64,000 nucleotides of DNA from Pseudomonas sp. MWU16-30317 (GCF_020515695.1 NZ_JAIWJA010000004.1:434001-498000), one strand, 5' to 3'; numbered from the stretch's first letter, positions 36,912 to 46,177 are shown. Program-made: numbers and translations. The notes: generated from the letters alone by a model not told the origin.

Positions 36912-37709
36912 TCAACGTTTGCCCAGGTAGATGTCTTGCAAGTCGCCACGCGCCAGCAGGTCATCCGCCGAGCCAGCAGCGGCCACTCGGCCAGTATCCA
37001 GCACATAGGCCCGGGAAGCATATTTGAGCGCGACATTGATATTCTGCTCGGCGATCAGAAAACTCACCTGCTGGTCACGGTTCAGGTGCGCGACGATCTC
37101 GAAAATTTCCTGGACGATGATCGGCGCCAGGCCCATCGAAGGCTCGTCGAGCAATACCAAAGTAGGCCGGGTCATCAACGCCCGGCCAATCGCGACCATC
37201 TGTTGTTCGCCGCCGGACGTCAACCCGGCCTGGGTCTTGCGTTTGGTCTTGAGCCGCGGGAACCAGGCGTAGATGCGCTCCAGATCTTCCTCCATGCGCT
37301 GGCGCGACAGGCGCCGCACGAAACCGCCGCTGCGCAGGTTCTCCTCGACGGTCAACTGGCCGAACACGTGTCGGCCCTCCAGCACGTGCACCATGCCCTG
37401 GCGCACCCGTTCGCTGGGCGACAACGGCGCGGCATCGGCACCGAGAAACTCGATGCTGCCACGGGTGACCCGCGCGCGCTCTGCACGGACCAGCCCGGAG
37501 ATGGCCTTCAAAGTGGTGCTTTTGCCGGCGCCGTTGGCCCCCAGCAGCGCGACGATGGCGCCACGGGGGACCTCCAGCGTGACCCCGGCGATGGCCAGGA
37601 TCGAAGCATCGTAAATGACCTCGATATCATCGACGCGCAGGATGCTTTCGGCCTGTTCGGTGCCGGGTGATGGGCGCGAAGCAGGCGTCGCGACGGGTTC
37701 ACTGGTCAT
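36912..37709 (-). CDS. Branched-chain amino acid-type ABC transporter ATP-binding protein (LivF-like)
   Basis: A 265-residue ATPase with Walker A GANGAGKST, signature TSGGEQQMVAIGRALM and Walker B LVLLDEPSMGLAP, all in LivF style. It carries a longer N-terminal tail than E. coli LivF. Its start overlaps the binding-protein gene by 11 bases. It belongs to the complete Liv-type importer of the sfnB operon, so its substrate is more likely an organosulfur acid or amide than a branched-chain amino acid. Confidence 0.9.
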   Translation of the reverse strand: MTSEPVATPASRPSPGTEQAESILRVDDIEVIYDASILAIAGVTLEVPRGAIVALLGANGAGKSTTLKAISGLVRAERARVTRGSIEFLGADAAPLSPSERVRQGMVHVLEGRHVFGQLTVEENLRSGGFVRRLSRQRMEEDLERIYAWFPRLKTKRKTQAGLTSGGEQQMVAIGRALMTRPTLVLLDEPSMGLAPIIVQEIFEIVAHLNRDQQVSFLIAEQNINVALKYASRAYVLDTGRVAAAGSADDLLARGDLQDIYLGKR

Positions 37710-39054
37710 GGCTGCAGTCTCTGGGCACGATGTTTTTCTCTTTGGCGAATGCCGCGGATTTTTCGTCGATCAACGGGCGCAACAGGACTCGATCGGCGGC
37801 GATCCAGTCGCTGACCAGGGTCCATTGACTGCCGTCCCATTGCTGCACCCGCGCCGCGCCACCGCCTTCGTGGTCCGAGCACGACAGCGTCAGGTTTTGC
37901 ATCAAGCCCAGGTAGCCCATGGCTTTGAGCCGGGCGTCATCGATGTGCAAATGCTCCAGCCCCCAGCGCCCTTCCTCGCCAGTAAGCGGGCGATGGCCGA
38001 ACTTGGCCTGGCCGGCGCGTATCGCTTCAACCGCCACGGCGGCGTTCACCAACCCTGAGTTGTAGTACACACTACCGAAATTGCGCTGGTCCTTGAGGTC
38101 GCTCTTGCCCTGATCGAGGATGTACTGCTTGAGGCGCTTGTGAATCTCGAAATCGCTGCCGGCCGGGTACGGCGTCAGGGCCAGGTAGCCTTTGGCGGCG
38201 GCGCCTGCGGGCAACACGTCTTCACTGGAACTGGCCCAGATGTCACCGACGATATGGTCCACCGGAAAACCGAAGCGCGCGGCGGTCTTCACCGCCACCG
38301 GGGTCGACACCCCCCAGGTGCGCAGGAACACCCAGTCAGGCTGCAACTGGTGGATCTGCCGCCACTGGGCAGACTGCTCGCTGCCAGGGTCGGCGACCGG
38401 AATCTGGATATTCTCGAAACCGTACTTCTCGGCCAGCAACTTCATCGGCCCGAGGGTTTCGCGGCCATAGGCTGAATCGTGGTAGACGGTGGCGATCTTC
38501 TTGCCCTTGAGCTTGTCGAGGCCGCCTTCGCGTTCAGCGACGAAGTTCACGAACGCCGAGGCCTCGCTGTAGAAGGTCAGCATCACCGGGAAGTTGTACG
38601 GGAACACGCGCCCGTCGGTGGCCTCGGTACGCCCGTAGCCCATGGTGATCAGCGGGATCTTGTCGACCTCGGCGCGCTCGCTCAAGGCGTAGGCTGCCGG
38701 CGCGCCATTGGGCTGGTAGACCGCCACCGGCGCGCCGTCCTGGCCATTCTTGAAGCGCTCGTAGCACTCGATGCCTTTCTCGGCGGTCCACTCGGTCTCG
38801 CACTCCTGCCAGACCAGCTTGACGCCGTTGATGCCGCCTTCGACCTCGTTGATGTAGCGCAGGTAATCGATCATCCCGGCCCAGATCTGCACGCCACTGG
38901 AGGCGTAGGCTCCAACCCGATAATTGGCCAACGGGAAGAACTGCTGGTCGGCGGCGGCCTGTACCGTGGGCGCCAGCGCCATCAGACCCAGGCCGAGGCT
39001 CATCCCCAGACCTATACCCATGCCCAGCAGTGAACGCTTGAATGTGTTTCGCAT
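37699..39054 (-). CDS. Liv-type periplasmic substrate-binding protein of the sfnB operon
   Basis: A 451-residue protein taken from the ATG at 39054, with GAGGA upstream; a GTG six codons earlier is the alternative. The signal peptide ends near TVQAAA. Mature family-6 features are RVGAYASSGVQIWAG, GGINGVKLVWQECETEW and ITMGYGRTEATDGRVFP. At about 420 mature residues it is larger than LivJ (about 345). It is a clear paralogue of the protein at 47532-48875. The ligand is unknown. Confidence 0.88.
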   Translation of the reverse strand: MRNTFKRSLLGMGIGLGMSLGLGLMALAPTVQAAADQQFFPLANYRVGAYASSGVQIWAGMIDYLRYINEVEGGINGVKLVWQECETEWTAEKGIECYERFKNGQDGAPVAVYQPNGAPAAYALSERAEVDKIPLITMGYGRTEATDGRVFPYNFPVMLTFYSEASAFVNFVAEREGGLDKLKGKKIATVYHDSAYGRETLGPMKLLAEKYGFENIQIPVADPGSEQSAQWRQIHQLQPDWVFLRTWGVSTPVAVKTAARFGFPVDHIVGDIWASSSEDVLPAGAAAKGYLALTPYPAGSDFEIHKRLKQYILDQGKSDLKDQRNFGSVYYNSGLVNAAVAVEAIRAGQAKFGHRPLTGEEGRWGLEHLHIDDARLKAMGYLGLMQNLTLSCSDHEGGGAARVQQWDGSQWTLVSDWIAADRVLLRPLIDEKSAAFAKEKNIVPRDCSHDQ

Positions 39055-39079
39055 GAAATGACTCGTCCTCACATGAACA

Positions 39080-40141
39080 TCAGAAACGCAGCGGCCATCG
39101 GGCCAGCCGCTCCTGGGCGTTTTTCAACAGGCGAATCAGGCCTTCGGGCTCCTTGATCAGGAACACGATGATAAGCACGCCAAAAATGATTTTTTGCAGG
39201 TTCTGCAATTGCCCCGCGTCCACCGCACCGCCGAACAGCGCCTGGCCGGCGTGGTCGAGGAAGATCGGCAGCAGGCAGATAAAGGCCGCGCCGACGAAGT
39301 TGCCGGCGATGCTGCCCATGCCGCCGATAATGATGATGAACAGAATCTGGAACGAGCGATTGATGTCGAAACTGCCGGCGCTGGCCGTGCCCAGATAGGC
39401 GAACGCCCACGCGCCGGCGATGCCCAGGTAGAACGAACTGATGGCGAAGGCCAGGTGCTTGTAACGCACCACGGCGATGCCGACCACTGCAGCGGCGGTG
39501 TCCATGTCGCGAATGGCCATCCAGTTGCGGCCTACCTGGCTCTTGACCAGATTCACCGCAACCCAGGTCAGGATCACCACGGTGACCAGGGTCAGCAGGT
39601 AGCGATCCACCGGGTTGTTGAGGTCGTGACCGAGCAGCGTCAGGTGCGGTGCAGAAATGGTCCCCGAGGCGCCGTTGTTGTAGAACCACGGAAACTTGAC
39701 GAACAGCCACTCCAGAAAAAACTGCGCCGCCAAGGTGGTCACCATCAGGTAGAAGCCCTTGATCCGCGAACTGGGCAAGCCGAACAACCAGCCCACCAGC
39801 GCGCTGATCACGCCGGCGCCGAGCAGTGACAACGGCAGCCCCAATTCAGGTACGCGCAGCAACAAGCCATAAGTGGCGAAGGCGCCCACCGCCATGAACC
39901 CCGCAGCGCCGACCGAGGTCTGCCCGGTGTAACCGGTCAGCAGGTTCAGGCCCAGCCCGGCCAGGGACAACACCAGAAACGGAATGAAGATCGCATTCAG
40001 CCAGTAATCGTTGCCCAGCCCAGGCACCGCAGCAAAGGCGATCAGCAACACGCCCAGCAACGCCCAGGGCACCTTGCGTTTGTGTAGTCGCAGCGGCGCG
40101 GTGACCGGCTCTAGGGGCAGGCTGTAAGAGATTTTGCTCAT
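39080..40141 (-). CDS. Branched-chain-type ABC permease (LivM-like)
   Basis: A 353-residue inner-membrane protein with about nine helices and LivM family segments: LNLLTGYTGQTSVGAAGFMAVGA, then KSQVGRNWMAIRDMDTAAAVVG and IIGGMGSIAGNFVGAA. The ATG at 40141 lies one base after the LivH-type stop, so the longer upstream frame is rejected. Confidence 0.9.
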   Translation of the reverse strand: MSKISYSLPLEPVTAPLRLHKRKVPWALLGVLLIAFAAVPGLGNDYWLNAIFIPFLVLSLAGLGLNLLTGYTGQTSVGAAGFMAVGAFATYGLLLRVPELGLPLSLLGAGVISALVGWLFGLPSSRIKGFYLMVTTLAAQFFLEWLFVKFPWFYNNGASGTISAPHLTLLGHDLNNPVDRYLLTLVTVVILTWVAVNLVKSQVGRNWMAIRDMDTAAAVVGIAVVRYKHLAFAISSFYLGIAGAWAFAYLGTASAGSFDINRSFQILFIIIIGGMGSIAGNFVGAAFICLLPIFLDHAGQALFGGAVDAGQLQNLQKIIFGVLIIVFLIKEPEGLIRLLKNAQERLARWPLRF

Positions 40142-40142
40142 G

Positions 40143-41021
40143 TCAGACGCGCTCGATGGCCCGCTCGCCGAACAGGCCGGCGGGACGGATATAGAGGAAT
40201 GCCAAGGCCAGCACATAGGCGAACCATGGGGTGATGCCGCCACCGATCAGCGGGCCGATATAGACCTCGGCGAGGTTTTCCGCAGCGCCGACGATCAGGC
40301 CGCCGACGATCGCTCCGCCTATCGAGGTGAACCCACCGATGATCAGCACCGGCAGGGCCTTGAGTACCACCAGCGACAGCGAAAACTGCACGCCTTGGCG
40401 AGCCCCCCACAGCAGCCCGGCGAACAGCCCGACCACCCCGGCCACGGACCAGACGATCTGCCACACGCGATTGAGGTTGATACCGATGGACAAGGCCGCC
40501 GTAGTGTCGTCGGCCACCGCGCGCAGAGAGATGCCGATGCGGGTCTTGTTGAACAGCAACGCCAGGACCACCACCAGCACCACCGCCGCGCCAGCTGCGA
40601 TCAGGTCGAACTGGCTGACCATGATGCCGCCGATGAACAGCGGCACATCGTCGATACCCAGGTCCAGCGCCCGTACCTGCGCGCCCATCAACCCCTGGGC
40701 CAGGCCCTCGATGACAAACGACAGGCCCAGCGTGGCCATGAACAGGGTGATCTGCGAGCGGTTGACCAGCGGGCGCAGCACCAGGCGCTCGATGAGCAGC
40801 GCGCCAACGATCATCACCAGCACCGTCAGCAACAGCGCCAAGGCAAAGGGCACGCCCTGGTCATGCAGGCTGACGAACGTCAGTGCCGCGAACAGCAGCA
40901 TCGAGCCCTGAGCGAAATTGAACACGCCACTGGCCTTGTAGATCAGCACGAAGCCGATCGCCACCAACGAATACAAGGTCCCGGCCAGCAAGCCGCCGAT
41001 CAGGGTTTCCAGAAACGCCAT
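40143..41021 (-). CDS. Branched-chain-type ABC permease (LivH-like)
   Basis: A 292-residue inner-membrane protein with about eight helices. LivH hallmarks are AIGFVLIYKASGVFNFAQG near the N-terminus and VIIGGFTSIGGAIVGGLIVG near the C-terminus (written here from the visible VLIIGGFTSIGGAI). The ATG at 41021 overlaps the LivG-type stop by one base (TGATG). Confidence 0.9.
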   Translation of the reverse strand: MAFLETLIGGLLAGTLYSLVAIGFVLIYKASGVFNFAQGSMLLFAALTFVSLHDQGVPFALALLLTVLVMIVGALLIERLVLRPLVNRSQITLFMATLGLSFVIEGLAQGLMGAQVRALDLGIDDVPLFIGGIMVSQFDLIAAGAAVVLVVVLALLFNKTRIGISLRAVADDTTAALSIGINLNRVWQIVWSVAGVVGLFAGLLWGARQGVQFSLSLVVLKALPVLIIGGFTSIGGAIVGGLIVGAAENLAEVYIGPLIGGGITPWFAYVLALAFLYIRPAGLFGERAIERV

Positions 41022-41800
41022 CAATGCCCCACCCCCAGGTAAGCCGAAATCACTTGCGGATTGGCCTGCACTTCGGCCGGTGTGCCATCGCCCACCTTGC
41101 GCCCGTAGTCGAGCACCACGACGTGATCGGACAGGTCCATGACCACCGCCATGTCGTGCTCGATCAGCACCACCGTGGTCCCCAGCGAGCGATTGATATC
41201 GGCGATATAAACGGCCATTTCCTGTTTCTCTTCGGCGTTCATCCCCGCCATCGGCTCGTCGAGCAACAACAACGCGGGCGCGGCGATCAACGCGCGGCCC
41301 AGTTCGACGCGCTTCTGCAGCCCGTAGGAGAGGTTGCCGACCAGCACGTCGCGTTGCGCCTGCAGGTCGAGAAACCCGAGGATGCCTTCGGCCTTGGCCC
41401 GAGACTGCTCGGCCTCGCGTCGCGCGCTCGGCCACTGCAAGGCCTGGGCGAGAAAATGACTGCGGGTGTGACGCGACAGCCCGGTCAGGATGTTGTCGAT
41501 GACGCTCATCTTCTTGAACAGCGCGTTGTTCTGAAAGGTCCGCCCAATGCCCTGGCGGGCGGCGCTCAAGGGATCGATCTGGCGAAACCCGCGGCCTTCG
41601 AAGATGATTTCGCCGGCATCGAAGCTGTATACGCCGTTGAGGATGTTGAGCAGCGAGCTTTTGCCCGCGCCGTTAGGGCCGATCAGGGCGCAGATTTCGC
41701 CGCGGCGCACCTCGAAAGAGAAGTCATTGATGGCCTTGACGCCCTTGAACGCCAGAGAGATGCCGCGCACCTGCAGGATGTTTTCTGCTGGCTGGCTCAT
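41021..41800 (-). CDS. Branched-chain-type ABC transporter ATP-binding protein (LivG-like)
   Basis: A 259-residue ATPase with Walker A GPNGAGKSS, the LivG-specific QGIGRTFQNNALF, signature NLSYGLQKRVELGRAL and Walker B LLLDEPMAGMNAEEKQEM. It overlaps the upstream adenylate-enzyme relative by four bases (ATGA), tying that odd protein to the transporter. Confidence 0.91.
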   Translation of the reverse strand: MSQPAENILQVRGISLAFKGVKAINDFSFEVRRGEICALIGPNGAGKSSLLNILNGVYSFDAGEIIFEGRGFRQIDPLSAARQGIGRTFQNNALFKKMSVIDNILTGLSRHTRSHFLAQALQWPSARREAEQSRAKAEGILGFLDLQAQRDVLVGNLSYGLQKRVELGRALIAAPALLLLDEPMAGMNAEEKQEMAVYIADINRSLGTTVVLIEHDMAVVMDLSDHVVVLDYGRKVGDGTPAEVQANPQVISAYLGVGH

Positions 41801-42762
41801 GCGACGTCCTTGCCGGATTCGAGGGTCCAGGGGTGATGCGCTTGCGTGTGGTTGGGTGCCTGCCAGATCGAACGCAGGTTTTCGAAACCCAACAGGCGTT
41901 GCACGCGTTGTTTCAACAACCGGCGCAGGCCGCGTCGGGGCTGCTCGATGGTCCAGTCGCAGAGCCTTCGGCGCCAGCTGCCTGGGGGCGGCAGGCGGGC
42001 TTCGATCTCCTGCGCCAGCACCTGCAATCGCGCACTCGACAGCAGCAGTCCGGTTGGCGCCACTGCCCGCCGATCACGGGCCGCCGAACCTGGGCTCTCG
42101 GGAAACGCCAAGGCCTGGCCGCTGCTCAGCCACTGGCCGAGAATCACCTCCAGGCCGGCTTCCCAGTCGGTGCCCTCTTCCACCCAGAGCAACGTCGCGT
42201 CGCTGCCGGCGGGAAGGCTGAACAACGTCGTCGGCGATGGCCGCTCACCCAGCAAGCGGCCGATGCCGAGCACCGGCAAAGGGCCGCTGTCGACCAGCGG
42301 CGGCTGTGCGGTAATCAACAAGCGCAGGCCCGCGACCCGCTCGTGGCAACCCTGCCAGTGGGGCAGATCGCGGCGATCCTGGACAAAACCGTGAGTCGGC
42401 CGCAGTGCCTGCAGCTGCGCCGCCAGTGCGGCGCTCGAGGCTGGCCGCGGTACCCCCACCACCGTGCCGCCGCTGGCCTGGGCCGCCAGGCTCAACAACA
42501 GCAGATCGGTCTCGTAGGCGCCGCTCACGGCCAGCCGGGAACGCTCGCTGAAGCCCTGCTGGCGCAGCCCCGCCGCCAATTGCTCTACTTCGCGCAGCAC
42601 ATCGATCCAGCGCCAGGCGTACCACTCGGCCTGACGTCGATGGCGCAAGGCGATCTGCAAGGGTGCCGCCTGCGCCCAATGGGTCAGGCGCTGGGCGGTG
42701 GGTGACGGCTCGGGCGACGTCGCCGACGGTACCGCCCGCAGCCGTAATTCATGCAAGGTCAT
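41797..42762 (-). CDS. Shortened relative of AMP-binding (ANL) adenylate-forming enzymes
   Basis: A 321-residue protein, about half the usual 500-650 of the family. The N-terminal 120 residues look like the start of an acyl-CoA synthetase: WIDVLREVEQLAAGLRQQGF, then RLAVSGAYETDLLLLSLAAQASGGTVV in part. The core nucleotide motif (YTSGTTGxPKG) and the C-terminal lysine domain are not seen. It ends in a basic tail (RRGLRRLLKQRVQRLLG). Full-length enzymes often sit inside Liv-type operons of soil bacteria; this looks like a reduced, probably non-catalytic version. The ATG at 42762 is chosen because residues before it do not match the family. Confidence 0.68.
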   Translation of the reverse strand: MTLHELRLRAVPSATSPEPSPTAQRLTHWAQAAPLQIALRHRRQAEWYAWRWIDVLREVEQLAAGLRQQGFSERSRLAVSGAYETDLLLLSLAAQASGGTVVGVPRPASSAALAAQLQALRPTHGFVQDRRDLPHWQGCHERVAGLRLLITAQPPLVDSGPLPVLGIGRLLGERPSPTTLFSLPAGSDATLLWVEEGTDWEAGLEVILGQWLSSGQALAFPESPGSAARDRRAVAPTGLLLSSARLQVLAQEIEARLPPPGSWRRRLCDWTIEQPRRGLRRLLKQRVQRLLGFENLRSIWQAPNHTQAHHPWTLESGKDVA

Positions 42763-42778
42763 GGCGTCATCCTTTTCA

Positions 42779-44179
42779 TCAAGCGCGATCCTTTTGCCGC
42801 GTGCGCTGCCACTCGGCCAGGTTGCGATACGCCGCGCCCGGGTGCCCGGCCGCCAGGCGCGGCCCGTCGCCGAACAGTTTTTCGCGCAGAGTGCCTGGCG
42901 CATAGTCCTTCTTGTACACACCGCGCTTCTGCAACTCGGGCACCAGCAGGTCAACGGCGTCGGTGAAGGTTTCGTGAGTGACCGCATAGGCAAGGTTGAA
43001 GCCGTCCACGTCGGTGTCGGCGACCCACTCCTCAAGCAAGTCGGCCACGGTTTGCGGACCGCCGACGAACAGCGGACCAAAGCCACCGATACCGACCCAC
43101 TTGGCCAGTTCGTTGGGCGTCCAGACCGTGTTCGGATCCGCCGTGGAGAAGGTCTCGACCGCCGATTGAATGGCATTGGTGTGCACATGCTTGAGCGGTT
43201 CGTCGGGTTTGAACTGACTGAAATCGATGCCCGTCCAGCCCGAAATCAACGCCATGGCGCCTTCATAGCTGACCCAACTTTTGTACTCTTCGAACTTGGC
43301 CTTGGCCTTGGCATCGGTTTCGCCCAGGATCACCGTCTGCAGGTTGAAGATGAGGACCTTCGCCGGATCACGGCCGGCTTCAGCGGCGCGGCGGCGGATA
43401 TCGGCCACCGTTTTTCTCAACAGCACCTTGGAGGGCGCGGCGACGAACACGCACTCGGCCTGCTCGGCGGCGAACTGCTTGCCGCGGCTCGAGGCGCCGG
43501 CCTGATAAAGCACCGGGGTGCGCTGCGGCGAGGGTTCGCACAAGTGAATACCCGGCACCTGGAAGTGTTTGCCGAAGTGCTGAATCTCGTGGATCTTGCT
43601 CGGGTCGCTGAAAATCCGCCGCTCGCGGTCACGCAGGATGGCGCCCTCTTCCCAGCTGCCCTCCCAGAGTTTGTAGCAAACCTCGAGGTATTCTTCGGCG
43701 TAGTCATAGCGCGCGTCGTGCTCGGTCTGGGCTTGCTGGCCCATGTTCTTGGCGCCGCTTTCGAGGTACGAGGTAACGATGTTCCAGCCCGCACGGCCTT
43801 TGGTCAGGTGATCGAGGGTCGAGAGGCGCCGGGCGAATGGATACGGGTGCTCGAATGACAGCGAAGCCGTCAGGCCGAAGCCCAGATGCTCGGTGACCAA
43901 AGCCATGGGCGTGATCAGTTGCAGCGGATCGTTGACCGGCACCTGGGTGGCTTGACGAATCGCGGCGTCGCCGTTGCCTCGGTAGACGTCATAGATGCCG
44001 AGCACGTCGGCAATGAACAAGCCGTCGAACTTGCCGCGCTCGAGGATTTTCGCCAGGTCGGTCCAGTATTCCAGGTCCTTGTACTGCCACGAGCGGTCGC
44101 GCGGATGCGCCCAGAGCCCGGGCGACTGGTGGCCGACGCAGTTCATGTCGAAAGCGTTGAGACGAATTTCACGGGACAT
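42779..44179 (-). CDS. LLM-class flavin-dependent monooxygenase, NtaA/SnaA/DszA family
   Basis: A 466-residue protein from the ATG at 44179, preceded by GAGGA. Family segments are FIADVLGIYDVYRG, ARRLSTLDHLTKGRAGWNIVTSYLESGAKN in part, and VLYQAGASSRGKQFAAEQAECVF. The family uses FMNH2 made elsewhere and oxygen to break C-S or C-N bonds. It lies four bases after the truncated sfnB-like gene and 16 bases before the ANL relative. It is the likely catalytic centre of this operon, acting on whatever the Liv-type importer brings in. Confidence 0.88.
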   Translation of the reverse strand: MSREIRLNAFDMNCVGHQSPGLWAHPRDRSWQYKDLEYWTDLAKILERGKFDGLFIADVLGIYDVYRGNGDAAIRQATQVPVNDPLQLITPMALVTEHLGFGLTASLSFEHPYPFARRLSTLDHLTKGRAGWNIVTSYLESGAKNMGQQAQTEHDARYDYAEEYLEVCYKLWEGSWEEGAILRDRERRIFSDPSKIHEIQHFGKHFQVPGIHLCEPSPQRTPVLYQAGASSRGKQFAAEQAECVFVAAPSKVLLRKTVADIRRRAAEAGRDPAKVLIFNLQTVILGETDAKAKAKFEEYKSWVSYEGAMALISGWTGIDFSQFKPDEPLKHVHTNAIQSAVETFSTADPNTVWTPNELAKWVGIGGFGPLFVGGPQTVADLLEEWVADTDVDGFNLAYAVTHETFTDAVDLLVPELQKRGVYKKDYAPGTLREKLFGDGPRLAAGHPGAAYRNLAEWQRTRQKDRA

Positions 44180-44183
44180 CGAA

Positions 44184-44630
44184 TTATTCCTCGAGCTGCG
44201 GCGGCGCGACGCCATTGAGGCGCTGGTTGCCGATGATCTGGTACTGCCAGCGCAGCGGCTCGCGCGCGGCCAGGGCCGGGTATTCGGAGCGGCTGCCGGT
44301 GAGTTCCTGCTGGGCGTTGCCGACCGCTTGCAAGGCGTCGGCACTGGCGATCACCGCTTCGGCCGTCGCCACCAGCGCCTCGGCCGGGCTGCCGACAAAG
44401 GCTTGGGCACGCTCATAGAGGGCGGCGGCGACTTCGATGCGAATCTGCAGGTCGCCGAAGCGACTGATGATGTAAGGGTCTTCGACCGCGCGTTGCAAAC
44501 CGCTGAGCGGCCAAGGCCGGGCGTGTTCGCGAACGAAATCGAGGGTCAGTTGCAGGCCCTGGCGGGCATGCTGCAAGTCGTGGGCGGCCACTGAGAGCTG
44601 GCTGGGCAAGGCGATTGCCGGGCTGTTCAT
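44184..44630 (-). CDS. Stand-alone C-terminal-domain homologue of SfnB
   Basis: A 148-residue protein that corresponds only to the C-terminal helical domain of the adjacent SfnB. Compare SRFGDLQIRIEVAAALYERA with LAAIGDLQWRLHGTDAILAK, and RWQYQIIGNQRLNGVAPP with KWKYHLIGNRLLNGVAPP-type residues in SfnB (KYHLIGNRLLNGVAPP). It lacks the N-terminal and middle domains and the NLDRFWRNARTHTLHDP segment. It has its own ribosome site (GAGGAA, eight bases before the ATG at 44630) and an intact frame, so it seems maintained rather than decaying. Function unknown; a dimerisation partner is possible. Confidence 0.72.
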   Translation of the reverse strand: MNSPAIALPSQLSVAAHDLQHARQGLQLTLDFVREHARPWPLSGLQRAVEDPYIISRFGDLQIRIEVAAALYERAQAFVGSPAEALVATAEAVIASADALQAVGNAQQELTGSRSEYPALAAREPLRWQYQIIGNQRLNGVAPPQLEE

Positions 44631-44646
44631 AGTCGTGATTCCTCGA

Positions 44647-45849
44647 TCAATTCCAGGCATGGCGTGGCGGCGCGACGCCGTTGAGCAGGCGATTACCGAT
44701 CAGGTGATACTTCCAGCGCGCCGGATCGTGCAGGGTGTGGGTACGCGCGTTGCGCCAGAAGCGGTCGAGATTGTGCTTGCCCAGTACCGAACGGGTACCG
44801 GCCAGTTCGAACAGTTTGCTGCTGGCGAGCAAGGCGATTTCGGCGGACAGCACCTTGGCCTGGGCCACCACCACGGACGCCTCGGCGACGCTCTCCTCGC
44901 TCGGCGCGGCCAGGGCGTGGTCTACCGCGCGGCCGGCCTTGGCGAGGATCGCGTCGGTACCGTGCAGGCGCCATTGCAGATCGCCGATGGCCGCGAGAGT
45001 GAACGGGTCCTGCCAGCCATGCTGCAACTGGCTGTCGACCCAAGGGCGGGCCAGGCGCGCATGAATCAGCGCCTGCTCGAAGGCACCGTGGGCGATGCCG
45101 GTATCGACGGCGGCCTGGATGATCTGCGAGATCGGGCCATCGGCGGTCGGCACGTCATAGGCCCTGTGCGCGGGGATCACCGCGCTCAAGGGTACTCGCA
45201 CGTCCTTGATCACGGCGCCACCGCTGGCGGTGGTGCGCTGACCGAAGCCGTCCCAGCTATCGATGATGGTCAGGCCGGGGTTGTCCCGCTCGACGAAGGC
45301 GATAAAGCCGCGGTTGTGCTCATCGACGCCCACCACCGGGACGATGTGCGCAAACAAGGCGCCCGTGCAGTAGAACTTTTCGCCATTGACCACGGCGTGG
45401 TCGCCCTCGAAGCGAATGCGGGTCTCGAAGGCGGTCACGTTTTTACTCTTGGCCTCCGAGAAGGCATTGCCGAAGCGATAGCCCTCGAGCACCTTGGCGA
45501 AGTAGTAACGCTTTTGCTCCTCGGTCCCAGTCAGCAGCAGGCCATTGAGCACACCCAGATGATTCTGCGGAATCTGCCCTAGGGACGAGTCGGCGGCGGA
45601 GATGATCTTGATCACTTCGGCCACCGTCACGTACGACACCCCGGCACCGCCGTAGGCCTTGGGCACGGTAATGCCCCACAGGCCGCTGGCAGAGAATTCG
45701 TCGAGCTCGGCCACCGGCAAGCGCCGGTCACGGTCGCGTACCGAGGCTTCTTCGGCAAAGCGCACAGCCAGCGCCTTGGCCACTTCGATGGCTTCGGCAT
45801 CCGAGGCGATCACATGGGCCTTGGGCGGTTTTGATGCAGGAACGCTCAT
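44647..45849 (-). CDS. sfnB: SfnB-family sulfur acquisition oxidoreductase
   Basis: A 400-residue acyl-CoA-dehydrogenase-fold flavoprotein of the SfnB/DszC branch. Visible features are FSASGLWGITVPKAYGGAGV, then NAFSEAKSKNVTAFETRI, SWDGFGQRTTASGG and the C-terminal FELAGTRSVLGKHNLDRFWR. Such proteins oxygenate organosulfur compounds with reduced flavin from a partner reductase. It is the first gene of a ten-gene operon, 40 bases downstream of a sigma-54 promoter, with a GGAG ribosome site. The exact substrate is not established. Confidence 0.86.
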   Translation of the reverse strand: MSVPASKPPKAHVIASDAEAIEVAKALAVRFAEEASVRDRDRRLPVAELDEFSASGLWGITVPKAYGGAGVSYVTVAEVIKIISAADSSLGQIPQNHLGVLNGLLLTGTEEQKRYYFAKVLEGYRFGNAFSEAKSKNVTAFETRIRFEGDHAVVNGEKFYCTGALFAHIVPVVGVDEHNRGFIAFVERDNPGLTIIDSWDGFGQRTTASGGAVIKDVRVPLSAVIPAHRAYDVPTADGPISQIIQAAVDTGIAHGAFEQALIHARLARPWVDSQLQHGWQDPFTLAAIGDLQWRLHGTDAILAKAGRAVDHALAAPSEESVAEASVVVAQAKVLSAEIALLASSKLFELAGTRSVLGKHNLDRFWRNARTHTLHDPARWKYHLIGNRLLNGVAPPRHAWN

Positions 45850-45887
45850 GGGCAGACTCCAATTCGGAAAATCACTGTGGAGTCCTT

Positions 45888-45903
45888 TGCACAGCCCGTG
45901 CCT
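45888..45903 (-). promoter_or_regulatory. Sigma-54 promoter of the sfnB operon
   Basis: AGGCACGGGCTGTGCA on the minus strand matches the -24/-12 consensus TGGCACR-N4-TTGCW with the required GG-N10-GC spacing. It predicts a start near 45877 and a leader of about 28 bases. Confidence 0.75.
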
Positions 45904-45998
45904 GTTTTATTTATCTATATATATCAGTGGATTGAGTACATTTGATGCGGTGAGCGCCGATGCCAGACCGACAATCTGTCCACTTGCTGTTGCCTGAA

Positions 45999-46007
45999 CA
46001 ACAGTTG
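45999..46007. promoter_or_regulatory. Candidate enhancer-binding site before sfnB
   Basis: CAACAGTTG is palindromic apart from its central base. It is centred about 126 bp upstream of the predicted sfnB start, the usual distance for sigma-54 activators. The same core occurs before sfnG at a similar distance. Confidence 0.45.
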
Positions 46008-46177
46008 CCCCTATGGCAGCTGCCGCGGGGCATCCCTGGGCCTGGCTGGCGAATGCGTTAGTGAGCGCAGCGCACCGTTGTACGGTTTTTGCACAGGCTG
46101 TTGTCGCGCTGCTGCCCCACCAACAGAGGCGATTCATAAAACCAATGGATTCTTTTTTATTTCAATGGGTTATCTGA

